Shown here piece after piece: positions 8,562 through 19,754 of a DNA stretch of 52,397 nucleotides; position 1 is the first letter of the stretch, and the number at the start of each line of letters is the position of its first letter. Both the position numbers and the translations under genes were made by a program. The notes under the pieces are model-generated. The model did no database searches. It saw nothing but the letters and a program-made list of their open reading frames with translations, and was not told the origin of the DNA. Source of the DNA: Qipengyuania sp. (GTDB taxonomy: Bacteria > Pseudomonadota > Alphaproteobacteria > Sphingomonadales > Sphingomonadaceae); contig JAIETR010000051.1 in assembly GCA_019745075.1 (NCBI GenBank), positions 1-52,397 of the forward strand, written 5' to 3'.

Positions 8562-9974
8562 TCAATCGGCGAGCCGGGCGAACAAATCGTGCGCGTCGGC
8601 GTCTTCGATCACGACGTCCGCGAAATCGCCCGGGGCCAGCGACGGGGGTACATTGCGCAAAAGTACCTGCCCGTCGATCTCGGGCGCATCGGCCTGGCTG
8701 CGGGCGGTGGCGCCGATGTCGCCGTCCGCGTCGGGATCGCCGACCTCGTCGATGATCACCGGCAGCCTGCGCCCGATTTTCGCGGCCAGCCTGGCGGCGG
8801 AAATGCGCTCGGTGACCTCCATGATCCGGGCGTAGCGTTCCTCCTTGACCGCTTCGGGAACGTGGTCCGGCAAGGCATTGGCCCGCGCGCCGGCAACGGG
8901 CTCGAAGCGGAAGGCGCCCACCCGGTCGAGCTGCGTCTCCTCGAGCCAGTCGAGCAAATAGCGGAAGTCCTCCTCGGTCTCGCCGGGAAAGCCGACCACG
9001 AAGCTGGAGCGGATGGCGAGCTCGGGCGCGATCGCGCGCCAGGCCTTGATCCGCTCGAGCACGCGCGCCTCGTTCGCCGGGCGCTTCATCGCGCGCAGCA
9101 CGCTGGGGCTGGCGTGCTGGAAGGGGATGTCGAGATAGGGGGTCAGCAGCCCTTCGGCCATCAGCGGGATCACCGCGTCGACGTGGGGATAGGGATAGAC
9201 GTAGTGCAGCCGCACCCACGGCGTCTCGCCCTCCGGCGTGCGGAGCTGGCCGAGCTCGCGCGCGAGATCGGTCATGTGTGCGCGGACTTCGCGGCCGTGC
9301 CACATGCGCGGCTCGTGACGGATGTCGACCCCGTAAGCGGAGGTGTCCTGGCTGATGACCAGCAGCTCCCTGGTCCCCGCGGCGACCAGCTTCTCCGCCT
9401 CGCGCAGCACTGCGTCGATGCGGCGGCTGGCGAGCTTTCCGCGCAGCTGCGGGATGATGCAGAAGGCGCAGGAGTGATTGCAGCCCTCCGAAATCTTCAG
9501 ATAGCTGTAGTGCCGGGGCGTGAGCTTCACGTATTCGTCCGCGCTATCGCTTCGCTGCTTGAGCGCGCCGGGCTGCGGGATGAGGTCGATGAAGGGCCCT
9601 TGGGTGGGCGGCGCGGCCTCGTGCACCGCCTCGACCACCGCCTCGTACTGGTGCGCGCCGGTGACCGCCAGGACTTGCGGGAAGCGCGCGCGGATGACCT
9701 CGGCCTCCTCGCCCATGCAGCCGGTCACGATCACCCGGCCGTTCTCGGCGATCGCCTCGCCGATCGCCTCGAGGCTCTCCTCCTTGGCGCTGTCGAGGAA
9801 GCCGCAGGTGTTGACCAGCACCACGTCGGCCCCGGCGTAATCGGGGCTCATGGCATAGCCGTCGGCGCGCAGCCGGGTGAGGATGCGCTCGCTGTCGACC
9901 AGCGCCTTGGGGCAGCCGAGCGAGACCATCCCGACCTTCTTCTGGTCGGGGATCAGGGTGGTGATGAGGGACAT
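8562..9974 (-). CDS. rimO: Ribosomal protein S12 methylthiotransferase
   Basis: Radical-SAM enzyme that adds a methylthio group to the conserved Asp of ribosomal protein S12. 470 aa. The N-terminal methylthiotransferase domain has its three cluster cysteines (SLGCPK, NTCGF, TGCMGE). The radical-SAM motif is CNHSCAFC, and a TRAM-like C-terminal domain follows (about 400-470). RimO rather than MiaB is favoured by [13 protein letters not shown] and the overall pattern. Upstream lies a 182-bp gap from surE, so its promoter is probably there; downstream are 200 bases holding the phosphodiesterase promoter region. Confidence 0.93.
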   Translation of the reverse strand: MSLITTLIPDQKKVGMVSLGCPKALVDSERILTRLRADGYAMSPDYAGADVVLVNTCGFLDSAKEESLEAIGEAIAENGRVIVTGCMGEEAEVIRARFPQVLAVTGAHQYEAVVEAVHEAAPPTQGPFIDLIPQPGALKQRSDSADEYVKLTPRHYSYLKISEGCNHSCAFCIIPQLRGKLASRRIDAVLREAEKLVAAGTRELLVISQDTSAYGVDIRHEPRMWHGREVRAHMTDLARELGQLRTPEGETPWVRLHYVYPYPHVDAVIPLMAEGLLTPYLDIPFQHASPSVLRAMKRPANEARVLERIKAWRAIAPELAIRSSFVVGFPGETEEDFRYLLDWLEETQLDRVGAFRFEPVAGARANALPDHVPEAVKEERYARIMEVTERISAARLAAKIGRRLPVIIDEVGDPDADGDIGATARSQADAPEIDGQVLLRNVPPSLAPGDFADVVIEDADAHDLFARLAD

Positions 9975-10156
9975 GATTGCGCGCGCCCCTACACCAGAAC
10001 GGCGCGTTCGGCTACCGTCTGCTCGCGCCGCTCATATCGCCGCAGCGGCCGGCGTCAGATCTTCATCGGTCGGCGCGATCTCGACCACGACATCGCCGGG
10101 GGTGGGCGGCCGCACGGGGGCGGGGCGGGGCTGGCGCGCGCATCAGGCAATTTGTG

Positions 10157-10921
10157 TCAGCCTGCGTAGCGCTCCGCAAGATCGGCGAGCGAGCTGTGGT
10201 GGGTGAGGTCGAGCTGCAGCGGGGTGACCGAGATGAAGCCGTCCGAGATCGCTTCCAAGTCGGTGCCGTGGTCGAGCGTGTGCTCGATCGCCTCCAGTCC
10301 GAACCAGTAATATTTGAATCCGCGCGGATCGCGCCCTTCGACAACGGTGCCGCGCGCGTAGTCGTGGAAGCCCTGCCGGACCGCGCGGATGCCCCGCACC
10401 GCCTTTGCCGGCAGCGCGGGGAAGTTGACGTTGACGAGCGTGCGCGCGGGCAGCGGGGTGTGGAGCAGCGGGGCGATCACCTTCGCCCCCCAGGCGCGCG
10501 CGGCCTCGAAGGTGTCGGCGCCGGCTTCCCCCTCGCGCGCGGTGACCTGGCTCAGCGCGATCGACCGCACCCCCGCGAGCGCGCCCTCGATCGCGGCCGA
10601 GACGGTGCCCGAATAGGTGACGTCGTCGCCCAGATTGGCGCCGCGGTTGACGCCCGAGAGGATCAGATCGGGCCTGGCATCGACCACTTTTCTAAGCCCC
10701 ATCGTCACGGCATCGGTCGGCGTGCCGGTGACCGAGAAGCGCCGCTCCGAGTGGCGGCGCAGGCGGATCGGGCGCGTCAGCGTGAGCGCATGGCCCATGC
10801 CCGACTGCTCCTCGTCGGGCGCGCAGATCCAGATGTCGTCGGAGAACTCGCGCGCGATCGCCTCGAGCACCTCGAGTCCCGGTGCGTGGACGCCGTCGTC
10901 ATTGGTGAGGAGGATTTTCAA
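10157..10921 (-). CDS. surE: 5'/3'-nucleotidase SurE, TTG start
   Basis: Metal-dependent nucleoside monophosphatase, 254 aa from a TTG start. The N-terminal motif LKILLTNDDGVHAPG, the SGVNRGANLG segment and YSGTVSAA are diagnostic. The natural start position is occupied by TTG at 10921. An in-frame ATG at 10987 would add a 22-residue tail encoded by the palindromic repeat that fills the gap to serS. That repeat supplies both the apparent Shine-Dalgarno (AGGGGAGGGG) and the base just before the start. It is probably cotranscribed with serS, whose stop lies 104 bp upstream. Confidence 0.92.
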   Translation of the reverse strand: MKILLTNDDGVHAPGLEVLEAIAREFSDDIWICAPDEEQSGMGHALTLTRPIRLRRHSERRFSVTGTPTDAVTMGLRKVVDARPDLILSGVNRGANLGDDVTYSGTVSAAIEGALAGVRSIALSQVTAREGEAGADTFEAARAWGAKVIAPLLHTPLPARTLVNVNFPALPAKAVRGIRAVRQGFHDYARGTVVEGRDPRGFKYYWFGLEAIEHTLDHGTDLEAISDGFISVTPLQLDLTHHSSLADLAERYAG

Positions 10922-10923
10922 CT

Positions 10924-11017
10924 CACCCCTCCCCTTCAGGGGAGGGGAAGGGGGTGGGGAATGTGCTGGCGTCGAGACAGGCCCCACCCCAACCCCTCCC
11001 CTGAAGGGGAGGGGCTT
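10924..11017. repeat. Palindromic GGGGAGGGG repeat (copy A), between serS and surE
   Basis: Two imperfect inverted arms of about 36 bases (10924-10959 and 10982-11017) flank a 22-base spacer. Each arm contains the small palindrome CCCCTCCCCTGAAGGGGAGG and a GGGGTGGGG block. It has the same organisation and nearly the same sequence as the element inside metH at 22903-22998. On the plus strand the outer hairpin runs into CTTTTG, a terminator shape, but no plus-strand gene ends here. Confidence 0.9.
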
Positions 11018-11025
11018 TTGTCAGC

Positions 11026-12309
11026 TCACTTCGCATCGATGGGCTCCAGCCGCTCCACCCCGCCCATGTAGGGGGCGAGAACCTGCGGGATCGTGACGGT
11101 CCCATCCGCCTGCTGATAAGCCTCCAGCACCGCCACCAGCGTGCGCCCGACCGCGAGGCCCGAGCCGTTGAGCGTGTGGACGAAGGCGGGCTTGCCGTCC
11201 TCAGCACGATAGCGCGCCTTCATCCGCCGCGCCTGCCAGTCGCCGAAGTCGGAGCAGCTCGAGATCTCGCGCCAGGCGCCCTGTCCCGGCAGCCAGACTT
11301 CCAGGTCGTAGGTCTTGCGCGCGCCCGCGCCCATATCGCCCGCGCACAGCAGCATCTTGCGATAGGGCAGCTCGAGCGCCTGGAGGATCGCTTCCGCCGC
11401 CTGAGTCAGCCGCTCGTGCTCGGCCTCGCTGTCCTCGGGCTTCACGATCGCGACCAGCTCGACCTTCTCGAACTGGTGCTGGCGGATGAAGCCGCGCGTA
11501 TCGCGCCCGGCGCTGCCCGCCTCGGAGCGGAAGCAGGGGGTCAGCGCGGTCAGCCGCATCGGCAGTTCGCTCTCGTCGAGGATTTTCTCACGCACGGCGT
11601 TGGTCAGGCTGACCTCGGCGGTGGGGATCAGCCAGCGGTCGTCGCTGGTCCGGAAGCTGTCGTCGGCGAACTTGGGCAATTGCCCGGTGCCGCGCATCGC
11701 CTCGCCGCGCACCAGCACCGGCGGATTGCACTCGACATAGCCCGCCTCGCCGGTTTGCCGGTCGAGCATGAACTGGCCGAGCGCCCGGTGGAGCCGCGCC
11801 ATGCCGCCGCGCAGGAATGTGAAGCGCGCGCCCGCGATCGCCGCGCCGGTTTCGAAATCCATGCCGAGCGGCGGGCCGAGGTCGGCGTGCTCCTGGGGCG
11901 CGAAGTCAAAGTCGCGCGGTGTGCCCCAGCGCGCGATCTCGATATTGGCGCTCTCGTCCGCGCCCTCGGGTACATCCTCGGCGGGCAGGTTGGGGAGCGT
12001 CAGCAGCAGCTCGTCGAGCTCCTCCCCGGCGGCGCGTTCGGCCTCCTCATGCGTGGGCATCGCGGATTTGATGTCCGCCACTTCGGCTTTCAGCGCCTCG
12101 GCGCCCTCGCGGTCGCCCTTGGCCATCGCCTGGCCGATCAGCCTGGAGGCCTCGTTGCGGCGGCTCTGCGCGAGCTGGAGCGCGGTCTGCGCCTCGCGGC
12201 GGCGGGCGTCGAGCGCGAGGATGCGGGTCGCGGCGGGCTCCACCCCGCGCCGCTTCAGGCCTGCGTCCAATGCCTCGGGGTGCTGCCGGATGAAAGCGAG
12301 GTCGTGCAT
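11026..12309 (-). CDS. serS: Seryl-tRNA synthetase
   Basis: Charges tRNA-Ser. 427 aa, normal length. The N-terminal coiled-coil arm (about 30-100) precedes the class II catalytic core. Motif 2 is seen as [21 protein letters not shown] and motif 3 as [15 protein letters not shown]. The ATG at 12309 gives the canonical N-terminus [12 protein letters not shown]. It is followed by surE across a palindromic repeat. Confidence 0.96.
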   Translation of the reverse strand: MHDLAFIRQHPEALDAGLKRRGVEPAATRILALDARRREAQTALQLAQSRRNEASRLIGQAMAKGDREGAEALKAEVADIKSAMPTHEEAERAAGEELDELLLTLPNLPAEDVPEGADESANIEIARWGTPRDFDFAPQEHADLGPPLGMDFETGAAIAGARFTFLRGGMARLHRALGQFMLDRQTGEAGYVECNPPVLVRGEAMRGTGQLPKFADDSFRTSDDRWLIPTAEVSLTNAVREKILDESELPMRLTALTPCFRSEAGSAGRDTRGFIRQHQFEKVELVAIVKPEDSEAEHERLTQAAEAILQALELPYRKMLLCAGDMGAGARKTYDLEVWLPGQGAWREISSCSDFGDWQARRMKARYRAEDGKPAFVHTLNGSGLAVGRTLVAVLEAYQQADGTVTIPQVLAPYMGGVERLEPIDAK

Positions 12310-12385
12310 GGCGCGCGCCTATGCCCGCGCGCGGGCGGCTTGGCCAGAGGGTGGGACGCGTCAACGCTCCTACCCGTCGCGTGGC

Positions 12386-14731
<2,346 letters not shown>

Positions 14732-14772
14732 CACGAACTTCCTCCCAGTTATCCTCTGACTCGCGGTTTTAG

Positions 14773-14794
14773 TGAAAGTTGAACCACCTTTCAA
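14773..14794. promoter_or_regulatory. Putative TetR operator between the receptor and tetR
   Basis: Two interleaved inverted repeats occur here: TTGAA-N6-TTCAA (14779-14794) and TGAAAG-N9-CTTTCA (14773-14793). The site lies 42 bases from the receptor start and 61 bases from the tetR start, where one repressor could control both promoters. Confidence 0.5.
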
Positions 14795-14854
14795 GTTTGC
14801 TGTTGTGTCCGGTGGGCAACATTCGTAATCTTTCCCGGACGAGGAGGATCGAAC

Positions 14855-15466
14855 ATGCCGGCCAGCGCGCCCGCGACCGACAAGCAGCCGCGTACCGCGC
14901 GCGGCGAGCGCACGCGCCGCAAGCTGCTGGATGCCGCGGCGGCGGAGTTCGCCGAGAACGGCTTCCACGCGGGCTCGATCAGCGCGATCACCCGCCGCGC
15001 CGGCGCCGCACTGGGCAGTTTCTACACCTATTTCGACAGCAAGGACGCGATCTTCCGCGCGCTCGTCGGCGACATGAGCGAAGCCGTGCGCCTGGCCGCG
15101 CGCGAGGCGATCGCGCCGGCCATGGCGCCGCTCGAGATCGAGCGCGCCGCGCTCGCCGCCTTCCTCGCCTTCGCGGCCGATCACAAGGAAATCTATCGCA
15201 TCATCGACGAGGCGGAATTCGTCGATCCGGACAGCTATCGACGCCACTACGAGACGACCGCCGCGCGCATCGGCGAGCGCCTCGCGGCCGGCGCCGCCAC
15301 CGGCGCCTTCCGCGAGGGGCTGGGCGAAGCGGAGGCGTGGGCGATCATGGGCATGAACGTGTTCCTGGGCCTGCGCTTCGCCATCTGGGCGCGCCCCGGC
15401 GACCCTCCGCCCGGGGAGGTCGCGGCCGCCGCGAACCGCTTCCTCGCCACCGGCATCGCGGCCTGA
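14855..15466 (+). CDS. TetR/AcrR family transcriptional regulator
   Basis: 203-aa repressor. The N-terminal helix-turn-helix (about 15-65) is typical: RRKLLDAAAAEFAENGFHAGSISAITRRAGAALGSF in outline, followed by YTYFDSKDAIF. The C-terminal ligand-binding part is not recognisable as to ligand. A strong GAGGAGG Shine-Dalgarno precedes the ATG. It is divergent from the TonB-dependent receptor at 12386-14731, with an inverted repeat between them, so the receptor is its likely target. The small gene at 15520 follows in the same direction. Confidence 0.9.
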   Translation: MPASAPATDKQPRTARGERTRRKLLDAAAAEFAENGFHAGSISAITRRAGAALGSFYTYFDSKDAIFRALVGDMSEAVRLAAREAIAPAMAPLEIERAALAAFLAFAADHKEIYRIIDEAEFVDPDSYRRHYETTAARIGERLAAGAATGAFREGLGEAEAWAIMGMNVFLGLRFAIWARPGDPPPGEVAAAANRFLATGIAA

Positions 15467-15519
15467 GCCGGAACCACTCGCTCCCTTCGCCGGTTGCACC
15501 GGTCGAAGGAGTTCATGGC

Positions 15520-15738
15520 ATGATCGGCAAGGTCCTGGGAGCGTTCGTCGGCGGCAAGGCCGCGCAGCATGTGCGCGGTATCGAGAGCCCCACGGGCGCG
15601 GCTCTGGGGGTGCTCGCCCCCATGCTCCTGCGCCGCCTCGGCTGGCCCGCGATGGCCGCGCTGGGAATCGGCGGCTATCTGGCCAAGAAGGCGCTCGATC
15701 GCGCGGCCGAGAAGCCGCCAAGCACGACGGCGAGGTAG
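15520..15738 (+). CDS. Small hypothetical membrane-associated protein
   Basis: 72 aa, with a hydrophobic Ala/Leu/Gly-rich middle (about residues 26-55) that could form one membrane hairpin, and a charged C-terminus. A GAAGGAG ribosome-binding site precedes the ATG. It lies 53 bp past tetR, same strand. An overlapping ATG four bases upstream meets a stop after two codons. I do not recognise the family; small proteins of this kind are common in sphingomonads. Confidence 0.65.
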   Translation: MIGKVLGAFVGGKAAQHVRGIESPTGAALGVLAPMLLRRLGWPAMAALGIGGYLAKKALDRAAEKPPSTTAR

Positions 15739-15751
15739 CGAGGGCAGCCGT

Positions 15752-17599
15752 TCAGCCGGCCGCGAGCCGCAGGAAGCCGCGTTCCCGAAGCATCATCGCG
15801 CGTGCGAGCGCGGGCGTGATCTCGATCGTGGCCGCGAGCACCCGGCTCATGCTCTTGCCGACCAGGATTTCATAATGTCCGGGCGCCACCTCGAGACGGC
15901 CGGTGTCGCCGTGCGCGCCCAGAGCTTCCAGACCGAGTTCGAAGCTGACCGGAACGTCCTCTCCCGGGGCGAGTCGGGCATGTTCGAAGCCGACGAGGCG
16001 CAACCGGCCGTCATTCTCGCGCACATAGGCCTGGACGGCTTCGCGCATTGCGAAGCTGCCCGAATTCCGGACCCTCACCGCCGCGGACACGTGGTGACTG
16101 CCGGCGGTCAGGACGTAGGCCGAAAGCACGCTCTCCCCGAAGCCGAGGCCGTGGCCGGCCACGAAGCGGCCGGCGCTCGCGGGCATCCGGCCCTGAGGGC
16201 TGAAGCGACCGGAAAGGACATCGCACAGGGCCTCTTCGAACCCGGCGGTCGGCTGCCAGCATTGGAGCACCGCCGCGAAGTGCTGATCCGCATCCGCCAG
16301 ATCGACTGGCTCGGCGGTGGCGACAATGGCGACCAGCCGCGCGCTGCCCAGCGACAGGCCGCGCAGCAGGGCGAGGAGCGCGGAGGTCGGCTGGCGCCAG
16401 CCCGCCGCGACCTCCTCCGAAAAATGGCGGTCTTCGAGCACGACGAGAACGAAGTCGGCGCGCCGGGCCGCATCGCAGGTCAGCGACAGCGCGAAATGAT
16501 CGCCCGGTACCGGCTCGGCCCAGGACTCGCCGCCGCGCCGCTGCGCCAGGCCCGGCGCCATCGAATGGCCGATGCCCGCGCGCCCGAGCGCATCGGCGCA
16601 CGCCGCCCCGGCGCCATCCGGAGCGCCGACGACCAGCACGCGGTCGGATACCGGCGAGAGTGGCAGCAGCCCCGCTTCGTTCCGAAGCAGCACGAAAGTG
16701 CCGCGCACCTTGTGATCGTCCCGGCCGTATCCCAGCCCCGGCGGGGGCGGCGCGACGATGCGCTGGGGATCGCGGAAGAGGCCCAGGGCATGCTTCGCGG
16801 CGAGCACTCCGCGCACGGCCCTGTCGAGCTCGTGCTCGCTGACCGGCCCGTCGGCCATGATGCGCTCCGCCGATTCGAGCGCCGAGCGGGTGCTCGTCAG
16901 CTTGAAGTGGCCGGCCACGATCTCCAGAATGCGGCGGCATTCGGCGACCAGGATACCGTCGAAGCCCGCGCGCTGCGCCGGTTCGCCAGCGAGCGCGCGG
17001 CAGTCGATCGCGGTGGCGATACCGGCATGGATCAAGCCTTGCGCCCAGGCGACGGCGCGCCGGTCGGGGATCGACATCCATGCCGGGACGGCCAGCACCG
17101 CGCTGCGGCGATCCTGGCGCTCGCCGTCGGCACCGCAAGCGAAGGCCATCGCGAGCCGGGCCGACAGATGCGGCTCGGAAGTGGCGAGATGCGCGTCCGG
17201 CCGGCGGTCTTCGGCGGCGCCGCCGACCCTTGGGGCCAGCATGGCGTTGAAGCCGCCGCCGATCGCGTCGCGCGCCGCCGCGGCACCTACCGATCGCGCC
17301 AAGTCCTCGTCCCAGGACGCAGCCAATGCCCACGGGGACAGCGCGAGATCGACGGCCCGGTTCGCAAGCAGCAAGGGTATCCCGAGACGCGATCGCTCGG
17401 TCGCGAGGGCTTGCAGGCGGATCGGCAGATCGGCCCCCGCGACCCCCCCGACCCGTCCGGCGGCGATGGCCTTCTCCAGCCCCGGGTCATCGGGAGAATG
17501 GACCAGGTCGAGCTGGCCCAGCTTCTCCTCGAGCGTCATGTAGGAAAGCAGATCGTCCACGAACCGGCTGCGTTCCTGCGTCAGGCGGTCGCCTGTCAT
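15752..17599 (-). CDS. Glycoside hydrolase family 3 homologue lacking the nucleophile
   Basis: 615 aa from ATG 17599. The order of parts is that of GH3: MTLEEKLGQL near residue 20, a TIM-barrel-like region, a second sandwich domain (about 300-450, FVLLRNEAGLLPL), and a C-terminal fibronectin-III-like domain. Key GH3 features are missing. The nucleophile motif, normally of the VVSDW type, reads GFDGILVAEC with Glu220 where Asp is expected. The DPRWGR and KHF substrate-binding motifs are not recognisable. No signal peptide is seen with this start. An alternative ATG at 17746 would add an Arg-rich tail that looks non-coding. It may be a non-catalytic binding protein or have shifted chemistry. 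Confidence 0.75.
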   Translation of the reverse strand: MTGDRLTQERSRFVDDLLSYMTLEEKLGQLDLVHSPDDPGLEKAIAAGRVGGVAGADLPIRLQALATERSRLGIPLLLANRAVDLALSPWALAASWDEDLARSVGAAAARDAIGGGFNAMLAPRVGGAAEDRRPDAHLATSEPHLSARLAMAFACGADGERQDRRSAVLAVPAWMSIPDRRAVAWAQGLIHAGIATAIDCRALAGEPAQRAGFDGILVAECRRILEIVAGHFKLTSTRSALESAERIMADGPVSEHELDRAVRGVLAAKHALGLFRDPQRIVAPPPPGLGYGRDDHKVRGTFVLLRNEAGLLPLSPVSDRVLVVGAPDGAGAACADALGRAGIGHSMAPGLAQRRGGESWAEPVPGDHFALSLTCDAARRADFVLVVLEDRHFSEEVAAGWRQPTSALLALLRGLSLGSARLVAIVATAEPVDLADADQHFAAVLQCWQPTAGFEEALCDVLSGRFSPQGRMPASAGRFVAGHGLGFGESVLSAYVLTAGSHHVSAAVRVRNSGSFAMREAVQAYVRENDGRLRLVGFEHARLAPGEDVPVSFELGLEALGAHGDTGRLEVAPGHYEILVGKSMSRVLAATIEITPALARAMMLRERGFLRLAAG

Positions 17600-17794
17600 C
17601 GCGAGATCGCGGCGCCGCGGCGCGCCACCCGTGCGCAGGCCCCGGCCGCGCCTGGGGCGCTCGGGACGGGATTCGCCAGCATCGGGGACCCAACTCGTCG
17701 CATCGCGATCTTCCGGAACCGGCCGAAGCCGGCAGGGGTGTGTCAATCGGGAGACTGTCGGTCCGGCTGGTAAAGAACCTGTTGCGCGACACGG

Positions 17795-17810
17795 TTAAGC
17801 GAGCGCTAAC
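17795..17810 (+). promoter_or_regulatory. Weak CtrA-like motif and short palindrome
   Basis: TTAA-GCGAGCG-CTAAC, one mismatch from the CtrA form, sits between the GH3 homologue and the SahR-like gene. It also contains the small palindrome AGCG-AG-CGCT and could equally be unrelated. Confidence 0.2.
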
Positions 17811-17834
17811 CAGTCGGCGAATTGGGATTTGCAG

Positions 17835-17854
17835 ATATAAGAATATCTTTATAT
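17835..17854 (+). promoter_or_regulatory. AT-rich palindromic operator of the SahR-like regulator
   Basis: A 20-base imperfect palindrome with arms ATATAA and TTATAT and an inner AGATAT-AAGA-ATATCT. It is the only strongly AT-rich patch in the region and lies 13 bases before the likely start of the regulator, overlapping the alternative ATG at 17853. AT-rich palindromes of this ATATnnTnTATAT kind are usual for ArsR-family operators. It could control the whole sahR-metF-metH unit by autoregulation. Confidence 0.65.
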
Positions 17855-17867
17855 GTTGGGTCCCGAG

Positions 17868-18830
17868 ATGCTGACAGAGACCGCCTTCCGCGCGCTTGCC
17901 GACCTGACGCGCCTGCGCATCGTGCGGTTGGTCGGGACGATGGAGCTCGCGGTGGGCGAGATCGCGCAGGTTCTGGGCCAGAGCCAGCCGCGCGTGTCAC
18001 GCCACATAGCCATCCTGTGCGACGCCGGGCTCGCCGAGCGCCGCCGCGAAGGCAGCTGGATCTTCCTGCGCGCCGCGCGAGCCCCCACCGGCACGGTCGC
18101 GGCCCGATTGGAGCAGCTCCTCAGCGCCGCGGAAGCCGACGATCCCGAGTTCGGCGCCCTGTGCGAAGCCGACCGGCGCAAGCTGGCCGCGATCCGCGCC
18201 GGACGCGAGAGCCAGGCCCAGGACTATTTCGCCGCCCATGCGGGGACCTGGGACGAGCTTCGCCGCCTGCACAGCGCGGATGTTCAGGTCGAGGAAGCGC
18301 TGGCCCAGGCGCTCGCACCCGAACCGCTCGGCCGGGTGCTCGATATCGGCACCGGCACCGGCCGGATGGCGGAGCTGTTCGCCGGAAGCGCCGATCATAT
18401 TCTCGCGCTCGACAAGAGCCCGGCGATGTTGCGCGTGGCGCGCGCGCGGTTGCAGCATCTGGGCGGCGGGCGGATCGAGATGGTCCAGGGCGATTTCACC
18501 GACCTGCCGCTGCCCGCGGCGAGCGTGGATACCGTGCTGTTCCATCAGGTGCTGCATTTCGCGCAGGATCCCGCCGAGGCACTCCGCGAGGCGGCGCGGG
18601 TGACGCGCGAGGGCGGGCGGATCGCGATCGTGGATTTCGCGGCGCATCAGCGAGAGGAATTGCGCGAACGCCATGCCCATGCGCGCCTGGGGTTCGACGA
18701 CGAGCAGATGCGAACCCTGATGGTGCAGTCGGGCTACGAGCCCGCCAGGCCGATCGCGCTCGACGAAGGCGAGCTGGTGGTCAAGATCTGGATCGGCACC
18801 CGTCGCCCCGCCGCGCGAAGGGCGGCGTGA
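17868..18830 (+). CDS. sahR: ArsR-family regulator fused to a SAM-methyltransferase domain (SahR-like)
   Basis: 320 aa. A winged helix-turn-helix of ArsR type (about 5-75, ALADLTRLRIVRLV then QSQPRVSRHIAIL) is followed by a class I methyltransferase fold (VLDIGTGTG at about 157-165). Its TGA overlaps the metF ATG, so it heads the metF-metH operon. From family knowledge, SahR regulators of methionine-cycle genes respond to S-adenosylhomocysteine; the fused domain would be the sensor of SAH or SAM. The start at 17868 is preferred because the ATG at 17853 lies inside the operator, which leaves a weak ribosome-binding site. Confidence 0.8.
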   Translation: MLTETAFRALADLTRLRIVRLVGTMELAVGEIAQVLGQSQPRVSRHIAILCDAGLAERRREGSWIFLRAARAPTGTVAARLEQLLSAAEADDPEFGALCEADRRKLAAIRAGRESQAQDYFAAHAGTWDELRRLHSADVQVEEALAQALAPEPLGRVLDIGTGTGRMAELFAGSADHILALDKSPAMLRVARARLQHLGGGRIEMVQGDFTDLPLPAASVDTVLFHQVLHFAQDPAEALREAARVTREGGRIAIVDFAAHQREELRERHAHARLGFDDEQMRTLMVQSGYEPARPIALDEGELVVKIWIGTRRPAARRAA

Positions 18831-19753
18831 TGGGCGCGCCCTACGATCCGCGGCGGCCGGAATCGCTTGGCCGTTCGGCGCCGCTGTTCGCTGCGCTGCC
18901 CGGCGACATCGAGGTCAGCTTCGAGTTCTTCCCGCCCAAGAGCGAGGCGATGGCGCAGACGCTGCGCGACAGCGTCGCGACCCTGCAGCCACTCGGCCCG
19001 CGTTTCGTCTCGGTGACCTATGGCGCGGGCGGCACCACGCGCGAGCGCACCCATGCCGAGGTGGTGCGGATCAACAACGAGGTCGGCATCCCCGCCGCCG
19101 CGCATCTCACCTGTGTGCAGGCGACCCGCGAGGAGGTCGATGCGGTCGCGCGGGACTATTGGGCGAACGGCATTCGCCATATCGTCGCGCTGCGCGGCGA
19201 TGCGCCGCCCGGCACCGGTGGGTATGCGCCCCATCCCGGCGGCTATGCCAACGCCGCCGAGCTCGTCGCCGGACTGAGGCGCATCGCCGATTTCGAGATC
19301 TCGGTCGGCGCCTATCCCGAGGTGCATCCGGACTCAGCCGACGAAGTAGCCGATCTCGATAATCTCAAGCGCAAGTTCGATGCCGGGGCCACCCGCGCGA
19401 TCACCCAGTTCTTCTTCGATCCCGACTGCTTCTTCGCCTTCCGCGACAAGGCCGCCGCGGCCGCCATCACGGGCGAGATCGTGCCCGGCATCATGCCGGT
19501 GCTGAGCTTCGCCGCCGTCCAGCGCATGTCGGGTCTGTGCGGAACCGCCATTCCCGAGTGGATGGAGGGGCTGTTCGATGGGCTCGAAGCCCGTCCCTCC
19601 GCGCGCCAGCTGGTGAGCGCCAGCATCGCCGCCGATCTCGCCGGCCGGCTCTATGCCGGCGGGGTGCGGCAGTTCCACTTCTACACCCTCAACCGCGCCG
19701 AGCTCTCCTACGCCATCTGCCACATGCTCGGCCTGCGCCCGAAGGCTGCCTGA
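18830..19753 (+). CDS. metF: Methylenetetrahydrofolate reductase
   Basis: Flavoenzyme that makes 5-methyltetrahydrofolate, the methyl donor for MetH. 307 aa, usual bacterial length. Motifs are SFEFFPPKSE at the N-terminus, YGAGGTTRERT, and ALRGD in the folate-binding region. The ATG overlaps the stop of the upstream regulator by one base (TGATG), and metH part 1 begins 1 bp past its stop, so the three genes are tightly coupled. Confidence 0.96.
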   Translation: MGAPYDPRRPESLGRSAPLFAALPGDIEVSFEFFPPKSEAMAQTLRDSVATLQPLGPRFVSVTYGAGGTTRERTHAEVVRINNEVGIPAAAHLTCVQATREEVDAVARDYWANGIRHIVALRGDAPPGTGGYAPHPGGYANAAELVAGLRRIADFEISVGAYPEVHPDSADEVADLDNLKRKFDAGATRAITQFFFDPDCFFAFRDKAAAAAITGEIVPGIMPVLSFAAVQRMSGLCGTAIPEWMEGLFDGLEARPSARQLVSASIAADLAGRLYAGGVRQFHFYTLNRAELSYAICHMLGLRPKAA

Positions 19754-19754
19754 T

